A stretch of DNA of 64,000 bases from Actinomucor elegans (taxonomy: Eukaryota; Mucoromycota; Mucoromycetes; Mucorales; Mucoraceae). Under the pieces are notes generated by a model. That model was not told the DNA's origin and ran no database searches. It saw only the letters and a program-made list of their open reading frames with translations. Shown piece after piece: positions 48,533 through 58,853 of this stretch. The stretch's first letter is position 1, and each line of letters starts with the position of its first letter. The position numbers and the translations under genes are program-made. Location: contig JAMSLZ010000009.1 in the NCBI GenBank assembly GCA_026027325.1, positions 1,302,001-1,366,000 on the forward strand. The letters run 5' to 3'.

Positions 48533-50168
48533 TTATTTCTTTTGGCTGTAATAGCGCTGGTAAACAGCAGCACCAATGGCAATAGCAGCAACGCCTACAG
48601 TAACTATACCAATCCAATTGGTTCTCTTTTTGCTGTGATGGTGATGGTGATGATGTGGCTTCTTTACTTCTCTTTCAGTCACTTGGACTTCGATGATTTC
48701 TTCCTTTAATTCGACAATTTCCTCTTCCTCTTCTACTTGTGTTTGAATCAAAGAAGGTGCGAGCTGACCAGCTTCTGAAAGTGCTTGAATTTCGTCAAAT
48801 AAATCGATATTCAATTCAAATGACTGCACGGCTTCTGCAACAATCAGATCGCGAGTCTTTTCATCCACTTTAGCAGCATTCAAGCGCTCACGATAAAAGT
48901 TCTTGAAATCAGCTTGGTTGCCCAAGTTTTGAAAGTTGTAAAAATTAAGACCATTGGTAGTATCCCAGGTACTGTCGTTTTCGTCCAACTTTAAGACGTG
49001 TTTCTTGAGTCGCTTAGCCAAGATCTGACCGCCACTCAAGTCACCCAAGTAACGAGAGTAACTGTGAGCAATTAAGAGTGCAGGGCTCTTTTCACAAGCA
49101 TCTTTCATGGCTTGTACGTACTTTTGTACGGCTGGTGTCATATTTTTGGGATCGATGAGATCGGCAACACGGTCTTGGCCATAGAAGAACTCGAGATCCT
49201 GGATGAGTGATTCTTTACGGTTAAGTTCATGAGGGAAGTGAATGATCTTGACGACGTGATGTTCTTTGTGCTGTTCAAGCAATTCTTCCATATATCTAAA
49301 CGAAACGATCAGCTAAAGCATATAACAAAAAAGGTATTCAAGTGTCATGCTTACTTGTAGACAAAATAAAGAGAATTGATATAACGACCGTATTCATCGC
49401 CATTGATATCGCCCTTAAGGAATCGCCTTGATACAAAACCGTTTATTAGCCGCTGTCCCCCTTTTTTTCAGTGAAAGAATGATAGCAAAACTTACTTGGT
49501 AAAGATACTGGTTTCAGCAGCTCTATGTACAACCTTGGTGCCTTCGCGCATAGCAGAAGCAAGTTGAGGATCTTCAAGATATTCAGGTTCCTCGACCTTG
49601 AGGTCATCAACAGGTGTCTCGTCTTTGATATCGAAAAGAGCCTCCAACTGAGACTTGTCAAGGAACTTATTCAACATCTTTACAAGGACAACGCCTTCAT
49701 CGCAAGAGGGGAGTTCTAAGTATTATGCAAGATGAGTATGTTTGCTCGTAAATAATCAATCATCAACAGCATTTACCTCTCATATTGAGAGTAGGATGGT
49801 CCTTGGGGATCTGTGCCATTAAATCTACAATCTCTTTTTCAGACTTGGTAGAAAAAGGGCAGCCTGTTTGAAACCAGAGAGGTCAGTTTTTTTTTTCGAG
49901 ATCTCGAGTGTTTAAAACCTGTTTACCTTCTTTAAATGCAGGGCTATCATAGAAAGAAAATGAATTAGTAAACAGTTTTTTTTTCTTCGCGCGTTCAAAG
50001 TCAAATTTACCAGCGGGAAAGTTCACCATGGCTCATAGCAATAGAATCGACTTCTTCAAGGGCAGCGTAAGGGCAACCCTTTGAAAAGGCAGGGCAAAGA
50101 TGCTTTAATTCATCGATGTTGGTAAGAGTATCAAGACCAGGGTGAGGTGGCATCACAGTTTCAGACAT
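48533..50168 (-). CDS. Membrane-anchored heme oxygenase with N-terminal CP motifs
   Basis: Oxidises heme to biliverdin, iron and CO; expected on the ER membrane facing the cytosol. Six exons, 50011-50168, 49927-49943, 49777-49863, 49496-49715, 49355-49426 and 48533-49295, give 438 aa. One is a 17-nt microexon. The catalytic domain (about residues 140-355) has the proximal histidine in MREGTKVVHRAAE (His near 151) and the signature LLIAHSYSRYLGDLSGGQIL. A Glu-rich linker, a seven-histidine run and a C-terminal TM segment (WIGIVTVGVAAIAIGAAVY) with a basic tail follow. The N-terminal extension carries CPAFSKGCP and CPAFKEGCP exactly 28 residues apart, resembling heme-regulatory CP motifs. It is tandem with biotin-protein ligase, 360 bp downstream. 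Confidence 0.93.
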
Positions 50169-50528
50169 TTTTGAAGCTTTATAAGGAAGTAATAGAAAAG
50201 GAAAAGAGAAAAAGAAAGCCGGCGAAGAAAAAGAATGGCTTTTATGTTCTTTTTCGAGTCAGCTGTGCGCGAAACAGAGGGGGGTTTGTTCAACAGAGTG
50301 CTACGGCTGGCTCTAAAACAAAAGTAACAGGTATTGGTTACTTTCATCTATTGGTTTCAAACAACTCATTGCCAGAATTGAGTCAGATAGCTTTTTTTTT
50401 TTCTTAAAAAAAACAGAGAGCAAGTCAACCAAAATCAATAATCGGTTTCTCTCGGTCTATTGCTGGATTAGTTTATTTTAATTAATGATATTAGAGAAAA
50501 CCGGCGAACTACTGGCAGACCGGCTCAT
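50169..50528. other. 360-bp gap between heme oxygenase and biotin-protein ligase
   Basis: Contains the heme oxygenase promoter and the 3' end of the ligase. A sequence reading CCAAT on the minus strand lies near 50350 (plus strand ATTGG). No other feature is seen. Confidence 0.4.
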
Positions 50529-52634
50529 TTAGGCCTTCTTGATGATCAAGCCTTTCAACATATCGAAGCTGTTACCATCTGGTTGAAGTGTAAACCTCTT
50601 TTTAGGATCGTTAACGCTGACGGCCTCCAGCATGCCATAATCGCTTGTAATACCAACAATCTTGGCCTTTTCATCATTATGAGTCGTTAGAGTTACCAGC
50701 TTGTCGCTATTAACAATAAGAGCGGGGAGGTAAGGAAGAGGAGTTCATAATATAAAAAAAAACTTATGTTACCTATGTAGCCATCGACTATAATACTTGT
50801 TCAAAAACCATGGTCCCATTCCCTTTTCACAGAATTCCATATAATACTTTTCAAATGTAACCAGAGCGTGGGCTAGCACTTCCTCTTTATCCAATCTTTT
50901 CAGCTTGGGATCATGCTTTTCAATCACATCATTGATAGAAACTGTCGGATGAGGATTATTCAAGTTGACACCGCATCCAATGACTAATAGAAACTCGTCC
51001 CGTATAAAGCTTGAATTCACCAACAACCCACCTACTTTCTTTAACCCTTCATTAGGTAAATCGGCATAGATATCATTGGGCCATTTCAGTCTTAGTGGCA
51101 CATTTTCATAACCAGGACGCATACGAATACTTTCGACAATAGCCAGGGCAATGATATACTGAATGAATACAACAGGTGATTTGGTAAATTGAAGACTATG
51201 GCGGACAATAAAGCTAAACTGCAATGCTCCAGCTTGTGATACCCAGCTATTACGGCCTCGGCCTAATGACAAATCTTTATCAGATCTTTCTATACTTTGG
51301 CAGAGACACGTTGTTTCTTACCTCTTCCTGCAATTTGGTTAGTAGCCAAGCACACAAGACCACTTGGTAAAGCTTGAGCGAAATTGTAATTCCTATTCGC
51401 AGTTTAGTATCTACTCTGAGGAAACACAAAATACGACCTACTTGTCTAGAATAGTTTGTGTACTTGTAATCACTTCAGAATACAACATGGCATTTCCGAT
51501 GCGATACCACGATCCACCACCCCATTCTTGCTTCCTTCGCGCTAACAAGGCGTCAAAATACAATTGCAAATCAAACAGGGGTGTTAGAGACCTTTCAGGA
51601 ACTTGTGGTGTGTCTTTGTTGGTCAATGTCGGGAATAAGATCTTGAGTACAGGAGATTTGTCCTCAGACTCTCGCTCTAAAGACAAGTTCTGTAACATCT
51701 CCGAAAGCGCGCAGTTTTTCTCAATGGGTGCGATATAAAAGCTGTCATTGGAATCTGTCAAAAGAGAGCTATCATTGACTTCAACCGATAGCTTTTGCGT
51801 AATAGCTTGCAATAAATCACCAGACACAGTAGATAGATACACGGGTGTCAAATCAGGTACCTTGTTTGCATTTTGTAAGGTATTTAGACCCATTGCTGAT
51901 AGCGATTGGCTTAACAAATCGCGGCAAAGAGGTAATGAAGCCATCAACTCCTTCAAAATCTCGTTTTTGTTCTCATTCTCAGATAGATCAACGAGACTGA
52001 TATCATATTCGGGATGCACGCCAAACAGAACAGCAGTGCCTTTTCCTACTTGACAATGTACACCAGCAGCAGGCTCAGTTTCCGGCGCTAATCCACGGTC
52101 TTGGTAGGTGCATATCACCTTGACATTGTCATATTTGTCAGCATGAACAAAATAGCCGCCACCGTTATAATATGTCTTGATGGACTTTTGTGATTCGTTT
52201 AACCTAATAGAAACCGATCTTGCACCCTTTTCGCTATTGTATACAAATCCAGGGAACATTGTACCGCGACTGAGGCCTGGGAAGAACCCTAGTTCACGCT
52301 GACCAACGACTTGGATAGCAGAACCCTTTTCAAACTCAATTTCGTTGGAGGCATAATATGCGCCAGCACAGAATCCCAAGTAGCGACCACCACCCTGCAC
52401 GAACTCGCGGATTTTGGCATTAGCAGGTCCATTGAGATCGTCACAATAAGGACTATCGCGTCCACCAGGCATAACAAACAGACTACATGTCTCTTGCCAG
52501 GGTTCGTCTTTGAGTGTCGTAGCATCGACTTTCATCACATCGTAGGCATGGCCTAATATGGCTTTGAGTGTCGTATAAGTTTGTTTGACGGCGTTGGCTG
52601 AAGTACCATTGCCATTGTAAATGAGAACGTTCAT
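50529..52634 (-). CDS. Biotin-protein ligase (holocarboxylase synthetase)
   Basis: Activates biotin with ATP and joins it to lysines of biotin carboxylases such as pyruvate, acetyl-CoA and methylcrotonyl-CoA carboxylase. Four exons, 51442-52634, 51322-51392, 50773-51262 and 50529-50706, give 643 aa. The start is placed at MNVLIYNGNGTS because this matches the known start of fungal BPL1 proteins, although an open frame extends upstream. Residues 1 to about 265 form a glutamine-amidotransferase-like domain (FVMPGGRDSPYC and GFCAGAYYAS). The ligase core has GRGRNSWVS (about 421-430), RLKWPNDIY and KVGGLLVN with GCGVNLN. The small C-terminal domain is intact. The MCC alpha subunit at 14.3-16.9 kb is a predicted substrate. 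Confidence 0.94.
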
Positions 52635-53040
52635 ATCGTTGTTGTTAAAAGACCAATAAGACAAATTGCGTTGTACTGCTTGGTTCCTTGTAAACTTTCT
52701 AAATCGTGCAAACACTTTTTGGCCTTGATAGGAAGAAAACAAAAACGTCAAAAATCCAATGAAACGGCAGGAGCAAAAGCTGGAGTGGAGTGGAGTTTCA
52801 ATTTGAAAGGGCATCAACTTCATCCCAAAATACGGATGGTGCCTGAAATGTTATAGACGCCATGGCCAAAGAACTGCGACATTTTACACTTGACATATCT
52901 AATAGAGTAGTGTATGTCTGAATCAATACATAACTAGAAGCATTGTTAATCCAGACAGTTTGAATATCTACAGGAAATGTATATAACCTAATGCCGATCA
53001 TCATACTTTTTCTCTATTTTCGCTAATTAAGAACTCTAAA

Positions 53041-53106
53041 GGATGCAAAAACTCATCATTCTGACCATGGTCTACTAATTTGGTGTGGCATTTGATCAAA
53101 ATCTCC
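53041..53106 (-). repeat. Dispersed repeat family 1 copy (reverse)
   Basis: Contains GATGCAAAAACTCATCATTC, TGACCATGG and GTGTGGCATTTGATCAAAAT. Confidence 0.5.
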
Positions 53107-53217
53107 AAAGCTATATAGAAATGATTAATTATCGCAGTAGGAAGGGCGTGCAATTCACTGTTGATCATTAGTAACATCGTAGATTATTTGATATATTGCT
53201 TAATCGATGGTTTTAAT

Positions 53218-53290
53218 AGATAAGGCAGCCCATTCTAGACATATACCATTAATCAGATACAAAATTAAGCCGAGATCAGTTGAGAAATCT
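53218..53290 (-). repeat. Dispersed repeat family 1 copy (reverse)
   Basis: Contains GGCAGCCCATTCTAGACATA, then AAATTAAGCCGAGATCAGTT and GAGAAATCT. Confidence 0.6.
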
Positions 53291-53392
53291 ATAAATCTAT
53301 GGATTTTGTTTATAGACAATCTATATAACTCATTGCCAGCCCCTAAATAATATAGTATGTTAATTGCAGACCAGTGAATCAGTAGGTTTAGC

Positions 53393-53459
53393 AAATGTAA
53401 ATTAATTCTGAGTGCATAAGGATAATCAAATACAACATTAAACCAGGATTAGTTCATAG
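53393..53459 (-). repeat. Dispersed repeat family 1 copy (reverse)
   Basis: Contains AATTAATTCTGAGTGCATAA, then ACAACATTAAACCAGGATTA. Confidence 0.55.
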
Positions 53460-54067
53460 ATGTGAAGCCATTGAAAAAGGGAGTGTTCGGATAAATATTG
53501 CAAGATGGTATACATTTGGACTTGTATATTCATACATGTTCTAGGTTTAATTTTGTGAAGCAAGAAGATTGTATCTGCAAGGCATGATCTATAGTTTCGA
53601 TGGGCTTCATGCATGTTTTATTTTTTGGACCTGGAATACGCGAGTTATGAGCATATTTCTTAAAAACCCTTCAGTTCGACTTTTATCAACAATAATTATC
53701 AACTAGACAAAGCCCTAAATGCTTTTTATACCGTCAGATAGGCCATCGCAATCTTCATAGATATTATTATTAAAGCTAATATTGCGTATCGTCATTTCAT
53801 GGTTGTGAAAAAACTGGACCAAATTTTATTTCTAGGATAGCCTATGCTAACTGATTTTGACGGGCGCCATAATTATGATAGCTTGACACTTTTTCTATTC
53901 GCTTGATTGAAGTTGGTAATGCTCTAATTGAATCATCATGCTATAACTGTTATATATCTAATAATTTCACTGTTCAAGTGCTAGGGACTGTTCTTATATA
54001 ACGAGTGGTCAATAAACGTCTGAATTTTTCAACTTCAGTTTTCTTCTCTTGACGACATTCTTTAACT

Positions 54068-56218
54068 ATGATCCCGAGAAATCTCGGTATATCCCAACTT
54101 GATTTGTCTCTACGGCTATTATCTTTGAATAAAGTATGTCACCATGTATACTACCATTCCCGTAGCAATATCAAATCGACTTCACGATCCAACGATCTAC
54201 GGAAAGCCATCGATCAAGGCAATATTCAACAAGCACAATCAGTCTACAATGCCATGATATCAACCAAACAACGCGTTAATCGAGACAGTTTGCGCCAATT
54301 GATCATGTTGGCGCGACATGGCAAGCAACATACGAACAATATTGAATTTATTAATCAAGTCATCAAGGACATGAAGAGTCATTTAAAGCTAAAACCTACT
54401 CATTTCGAATACCACGCGCTCATGTATGCTTATGGCTTACAAAAACTACCAGAAAAAGCACTAGAAGTAGTAGATCGTATGCGCACTGAAGCAGACCTTC
54501 AGCCGACCATCTACACGTACAACACGCTTCTCAGTTGTTACAAACGTACCAATAGTGCAAAAGAAGCCCAGTCACTGTTTAACGATATGACAGTGAAACC
54601 CGACATTGTTACGTACAATACCATGTTGCACCTGTTACTACGAAAAAGGGATTTCGATAGTGTATTTAAGCTGTATGATAGGATGCTGTCTGATGAGCAC
54701 GTCAAACCTGATGTATATACTTACTCTACTTTGTTGGATGCAGCCATCATTTCAAAGGATCACAATCAAATAGGCCTCAATATCTATTACCAGCTCACTC
54801 ATCAAGTCAAGCCTCGTGATATTGATTTGAATATACTGAACAATATGATTCGCTTCATTGCAAAAGTCGACTACAATGAAGCATTGGATCTCTATTATGA
54901 ATTAGACATCAAATACCCTCACATAAAACCTGATAGAATCACTTTTAATATACTGCTGGATGTATGCCTAAAAAACGGAAACCCATCAAAAGCTTACATG
55001 ATCTTTGGTGATATGAAAAAAAAAGCAAGGATTCAACCGGATATCATCACTTACGGCACACTGATTGGGGCGGATAAAGACAATCTCAAGAGCTCGCTTG
55101 AGTTGTTTCAAGATATGTGTAGCGCTTCTATTGAACCAACTTCTCGAATTTTGAATAGTCTAATGAACATGGCGTCGGTCAAGACGGCATCTGCTAAAGA
55201 TTTAGACGATTTGGTAGCACTGACACAAAAGTACCGACATAAACTCGACGTGGATACAAAAGCGTACAATACTTTAATGCACGGTCTGGCTTTGAGTGGA
55301 AGATCGAAACAAGCTCAGCAGCTCTATGATACAGTATTTCGCAATAGTCCAACGAATAAACCTGATGTAGCTACATTTACACACCTCATCTTGGCTTATA
55401 TCAATGATGACCAAATAGACGATGCTTTAGAGATATATACAACATTGAGAGAGCACCACAAAAAGTGTAAAGCTCAAGAGCCTGTCAAGATACCAATTCA
55501 ACTAGACACCACTTTTTATTCTACACTGATTTCGTCTTTATCAAAGAACATAGGAAACAAAGATACCATCACTAGTGATGAAGAAGATTCTTCTCCACGA
55601 CTAATCACAGCCATGACCATGTTTAATGATATGCGTCGACTTCAAATACAACCTACAGTACACACTTATACCGCCATGCTTCACGCATGTGGTCAATATC
55701 GCGACCGTTACGTACTAGATCATGTACACCAGCTAATCAAAGTAGACCTATACCTTGATCCCGATATTGCTATATATAATGCATTAATGGATGCTTACAA
55801 TCGAACTTGTGACGGTGACGCAGTACTGGATATCTGGCAAGCAATATCTGTGCCCTCATCTTATCTGCAGCCTGATTCAACCTCTGTTTCCATCCTGTTT
55901 GATAGCTGCGGCCATAATGGATTGGGATACAGAGCACCACCAATCTGGTCGTGGCTGAAACGTGTCAATTTTGAGCTTAACACCAACAATTACAACTCTT
56001 ACATTGAATGTTTGTGTCGCGAAAGAGGAAGAACGGGATGGGATATGGCATATCAGCTGGTAGAGAAGGAAATGTCATTACCAAACAAGCCGTTGCGCGG
56101 GAAACCTGCCATTGATGAAAAGACCATCAATACATTGGTTAGTTTTGCTAGAAAGAAAGAATTCAGTCACGTAGAGATTAAAGCTCTGGAAGAGTGGAAG
56201 TCCAACCTCTTTCCATAA
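54068..56218 (+). CDS. Pentatricopeptide repeat (PPR) protein, probably mitochondrial
   Basis: Intronless gene of 716 aa built mainly of PPR motifs, each about 35 residues, with typical cores such as QPTIYTYNTLLSCYKRTNSA, KPDIVTYNTMLHLLLRKRDF, KPDVYTYSTLLDAAI and QPDIITYGTLIGA. PPR proteins bind organellar RNA in a sequence-specific way and act in processing, stability or translation. The N-terminus (about 1-45) is rich in Arg, Ser and Leu with few acidic residues and could be a mitochondrial targeting peptide. No extra catalytic domain was seen. Its RNA target cannot be read here. It is followed in the same direction by a secreted-protein gene. Confidence 0.92.
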   Translation: MIPRNLGISQLDLSLRLLSLNKVCHHVYYHSRSNIKSTSRSNDLRKAIDQGNIQQAQSVYNAMISTKQRVNRDSLRQLIMLARHGKQHTNNIEFINQVIKDMKSHLKLKPTHFEYHALMYAYGLQKLPEKALEVVDRMRTEADLQPTIYTYNTLLSCYKRTNSAKEAQSLFNDMTVKPDIVTYNTMLHLLLRKRDFDSVFKLYDRMLSDEHVKPDVYTYSTLLDAAIISKDHNQIGLNIYYQLTHQVKPRDIDLNILNNMIRFIAKVDYNEALDLYYELDIKYPHIKPDRITFNILLDVCLKNGNPSKAYMIFGDMKKKARIQPDIITYGTLIGADKDNLKSSLELFQDMCSASIEPTSRILNSLMNMASVKTASAKDLDDLVALTQKYRHKLDVDTKAYNTLMHGLALSGRSKQAQQLYDTVFRNSPTNKPDVATFTHLILAYINDDQIDDALEIYTTLREHHKKCKAQEPVKIPIQLDTTFYSTLISSLSKNIGNKDTITSDEEDSSPRLITAMTMFNDMRRLQIQPTVHTYTAMLHACGQYRDRYVLDHVHQLIKVDLYLDPDIAIYNALMDAYNRTCDGDAVLDIWQAISVPSSYLQPDSTSVSILFDSCGHNGLGYRAPPIWSWLKRVNFELNTNNYNSYIECLCRERGRTGWDMAYQLVEKEMSLPNKPLRGKPAIDEKTINTLVSFARKKEFSHVEIKALEEWKSNLFP

Positions 56219-56418
56219 ATAAAAGCTATAATAAATGGCTTTTTTCTAGGATAACACTGTAGGTGTCTCTATCTTTTTCTATTTTATTTAAACACTGCCG
56301 TAATGATCCTCGGAAGTCTGAATCACTTATACAATTATGAATGATTCAAATATCACTTAAACCACGAAGGTATAACGTATCGCAGGGAATATTGATGCAT
56401 ATAAAAGAAATTCAGAAA

Positions 56419-56462
56419 CAGTGAACTAAACAGTGAACTAAACAGTGAACTAAACAGTGAAC
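56419..56462 (+). repeat. 12-bp tandem repeat just upstream of the secreted-protein gene
   Basis: Unit CAGTGAACTAAA occurs three times with a fourth partial copy (CAGTGAACTT), ending 37 nt before the ATG at 56499. Either a leader or a promoter repeat. Confidence 0.85.
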
Positions 56463-56498
56463 TTTACAAAAAAAAAAAAATTCCTTACTTTCAGAATC

Positions 56499-57758
56499 AT
56501 GCATATTACAGTAGTATTGCTAGTATTAGTACTTCATTTGTTCTTTCAATTGCCTGTACAGAGTAATGAATGCTCTTATAGACCCCATGCTTTAGCAATC
56601 TCTCCTGAAGATTACTTTACAAAGTATGGAATTCAACTCAAATCGTCCAAGGATTACATTATACCAACACGTCAACACAAAACTTTGGCTAGAACAGCTA
56701 TAGCTGTGACAGAAAAATGGATTGATGCTGTCTGTCCCCAGTGTACAAGCGTAGCCCAGAATACGTATCATCACATATACTATTTGTATGTCTATATCAA
56801 GTTGGAAACGCGATACTATCTCCGGTTGCTACTAGACATGCTTCGAGACTCCTACAACTACTTCCATCACTCTGAGCATTTTTCCAAACAGTTTGAATCT
56901 CGCCCTAACCACGAAACAGTCAATACGCCAGATCATGCCAAGAATATCGACATGATTATCAATAGGCTTTCTTCTCAACACTACGACGCGAGAACTGTTC
57001 AGCGTTATTGGGTTGACGAGTCGTTCGCATTTAGTGACCACTTAGCAATCTATTTGAAAAATCAAATAATCGAGTGGAATAAGCTAATAGAATTATGGCA
57101 TCTTACAACTGAAAATTACGATGGATATCAGTATAACAAAACGCCAGATCACAAACAGAAACTGGATTTACTTGTACTTGACCATGACTGGAAAATGGTA
57201 AATCATAGTATGAACCAGCTTTACAAGCAACAGTATAGACAAATACTTGATTTAAAAACCACGCGGTGTATACCTACAGAATATCCATTGGTCAATATCC
57301 GTTGGAGTAACGCCCTCATTTTTGATCAGCTCTGCCACTATTTAAATTCAATACATTCAGCCAATTTGTATGATACTCAATTTCACTTTTTGCAAAACTT
57401 GAAGATTGTTCATAAAGATGTGTATTTGAAGATTTACAATTCATATACAAGCTTGAAACTGCTCCAGAATCGTCAGCTCGCATCGTTCAGAACAGTGAAC
57501 ACGATCGATATTGAAGAATGGACATCAGAGCTTCTACTTTTACTGGGCAAAATTTGGAAAGATGGGCCTAATCAAACTTTGCCTCTCTGGTTTCTAAAGT
57601 CTACGAGTTATTGGGACATGATCAAAATCGCTTACAGGTATCTGTTAGATTGTATCTACGAGTTCTTTCTTATTCGACTAGAGAATTATGCAGTCATTCA
57701 AAAACGAAACTTGTTACTCAATCTGAACGTTGCTCTGGAGCATCTTCGAAACCTGTAA
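56499..57758 (+). CDS. Secreted protein of unknown function
   Basis: Intronless, 419 aa from the chosen ATG, which begins a clear signal peptide (MHITVVLLVLVLHLFFQLPV, cleavage near residue 22). The mature protein is helical, rich in Tyr, His and Leu, with a few cysteines (NECSY, CPQC, TRCIP, LCHY) and possible N-glycosylation sites. I see no TM anchor, retention signal or known enzyme motif, and I do not recognise the family. The upstream in-frame extension is rejected because it is A-rich and would bury the signal peptide. Confidence 0.75.
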   Translation: MHITVVLLVLVLHLFFQLPVQSNECSYRPHALAISPEDYFTKYGIQLKSSKDYIIPTRQHKTLARTAIAVTEKWIDAVCPQCTSVAQNTYHHIYYLYVYIKLETRYYLRLLLDMLRDSYNYFHHSEHFSKQFESRPNHETVNTPDHAKNIDMIINRLSSQHYDARTVQRYWVDESFAFSDHLAIYLKNQIIEWNKLIELWHLTTENYDGYQYNKTPDHKQKLDLLVLDHDWKMVNHSMNQLYKQQYRQILDLKTTRCIPTEYPLVNIRWSNALIFDQLCHYLNSIHSANLYDTQFHFLQNLKIVHKDVYLKIYNSYTSLKLLQNRQLASFRTVNTIDIEEWTSELLLLLGKIWKDGPNQTLPLWFLKSTSYWDMIKIAYRYLLDCIYEFFLIRLENYAVIQKRNLLLNLNVALEHLRNL

Positions 57759-58079
57759 TGAATGTTTCTTCTTTCATTGTATTGTATATATGTACATATT
57801 GTTCTGAATAAAAGTTGACTGCGGAGCTATGATCGGATCATCTAAATGTATTTTTTTTTATCAATGTAATAGCTTATATATTTTGTATATCTACACATGT
57901 GTATTTTTAAGCGTTGATGAGTGTTTCAAGAGGAATGACAAGGTCAAAATACAGGCTAACAAGTTACTACCAAGGACAAGAAGTACTATAAATCAAAACA
58001 GTGGCTGATAGCGCCAAAGTGCGTCTAATATTATCTTTTTGACAATTAATTCATAATATTATAGTGCATATTATAAATC

Positions 58080-58440
58080 ACATATCTTAATATAACTATG
58101 CATGCTTGATAATATAATCCTAATCTGTACATTATGTATTATTAACCTTGTCATTAATACATAGCCAATAGCTATATATAAACCAGTTTCAAATGAATCA
58201 ATTTCCTAATGAGAATGGATGATATATTATTTTGACACTTGAACGTACTATCAAGATGCATGTATTGTTAATAGTGTGAATTGAAAAATATGACTTGTAA
58301 GCTTTATTACGGGACTGGTAGATATAAGAAAATATCTATTTCTTATGATCAAGACTTTCTCATCTTAACAAATGGATTTATCATGTTTCATTTATTGCAT
58401 TGCCTTTTATAAATCACAATGGATATAACATCTCACTATA
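58080..58440. repeat. Long degenerate repeat (family 2), copy 2
   Basis: Partner of 10480-10830, same orientation. Shared landmarks in order include TATATTATTTTGA, ATCAAGATGCATG, GGGACTGGTAGATATAA and TTTCATTTATTGCATTGCC. Confidence 0.5.
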
Positions 58441-58632
58441 TTAGTCAACCAAAACAAAACTTGATCCAACTATTCAATATCCAAATTGGCCAAGCACACT
58501 TTGAATTAAAAACAAGGTTTTCTGACATGTTCATTGCTAAGTTTAACCGCAGAATATTTATATATGTAGGCTGAATCAAGCTTAACTGGAAATTTGATTG
58601 TTGGTGCAAGTTTCAACTAAAGCATAATGAAT

Positions 58633-58720
58633 ATAGATTTCGACCAATCTCGGTTTAATCTCGTAAATGACTAGCATCCGATGTTCAGAATGAACTATTG
58701 CATCTGTTGAAACTTCAATC
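58633..58720 (+). repeat. Dispersed repeat family 1 copy (forward, well preserved)
   Basis: Reads ATAGATTTCGACCAATCTCG, GTTTAATCTCGTAAATGACT, GATGTTCAGAATGAACTATT and GCATCTGTTGAAACTT. Used by eye as the reference copy for the family. Confidence 0.7.
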
Positions 58721-58724
58721 AGAT

Positions 58725-58765
<41 letters not shown>

Positions 58766-58853
58766 GGCACACAGAAAACAAATGTTTTATTATAACAAAA
58801 ATAAAAATAAAAATAATAGTAATACTACACATAAATTACAAGAAAGATACATT

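Larger units (their letters stand above)
52635..54067. other. Intergenic interval with three reverse repeat copies
   Basis: About 1.4 kb. Family 1 repeat copies in reverse orientation start at 53041, 53218 and 53393, spaced 177 and 175 bp. No gene is seen. The last 100 bp has a TATATAA at about 53995 and a CT-rich leader before the PPR gene. Confidence 0.55.
57759..58853. other. Gene-free interval with two repeat families
   Basis: About 1.1 kb. It holds a copy of the longer degenerate repeat (58080-58440) and, 190 bp further, a well-preserved forward copy of repeat family 1 (58633-58720) directly followed by a T-run/A-run (58729-58765). No gene is seen. Confidence 0.55.

Noticed and set aside
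52635..52823. N-terminal extension of biotin-protein ligase by an upstream in-frame ATG
   Set aside because: The known start of fungal BPL1 proteins matches MNVLIYNG at 52634; the extension is unlike the family.
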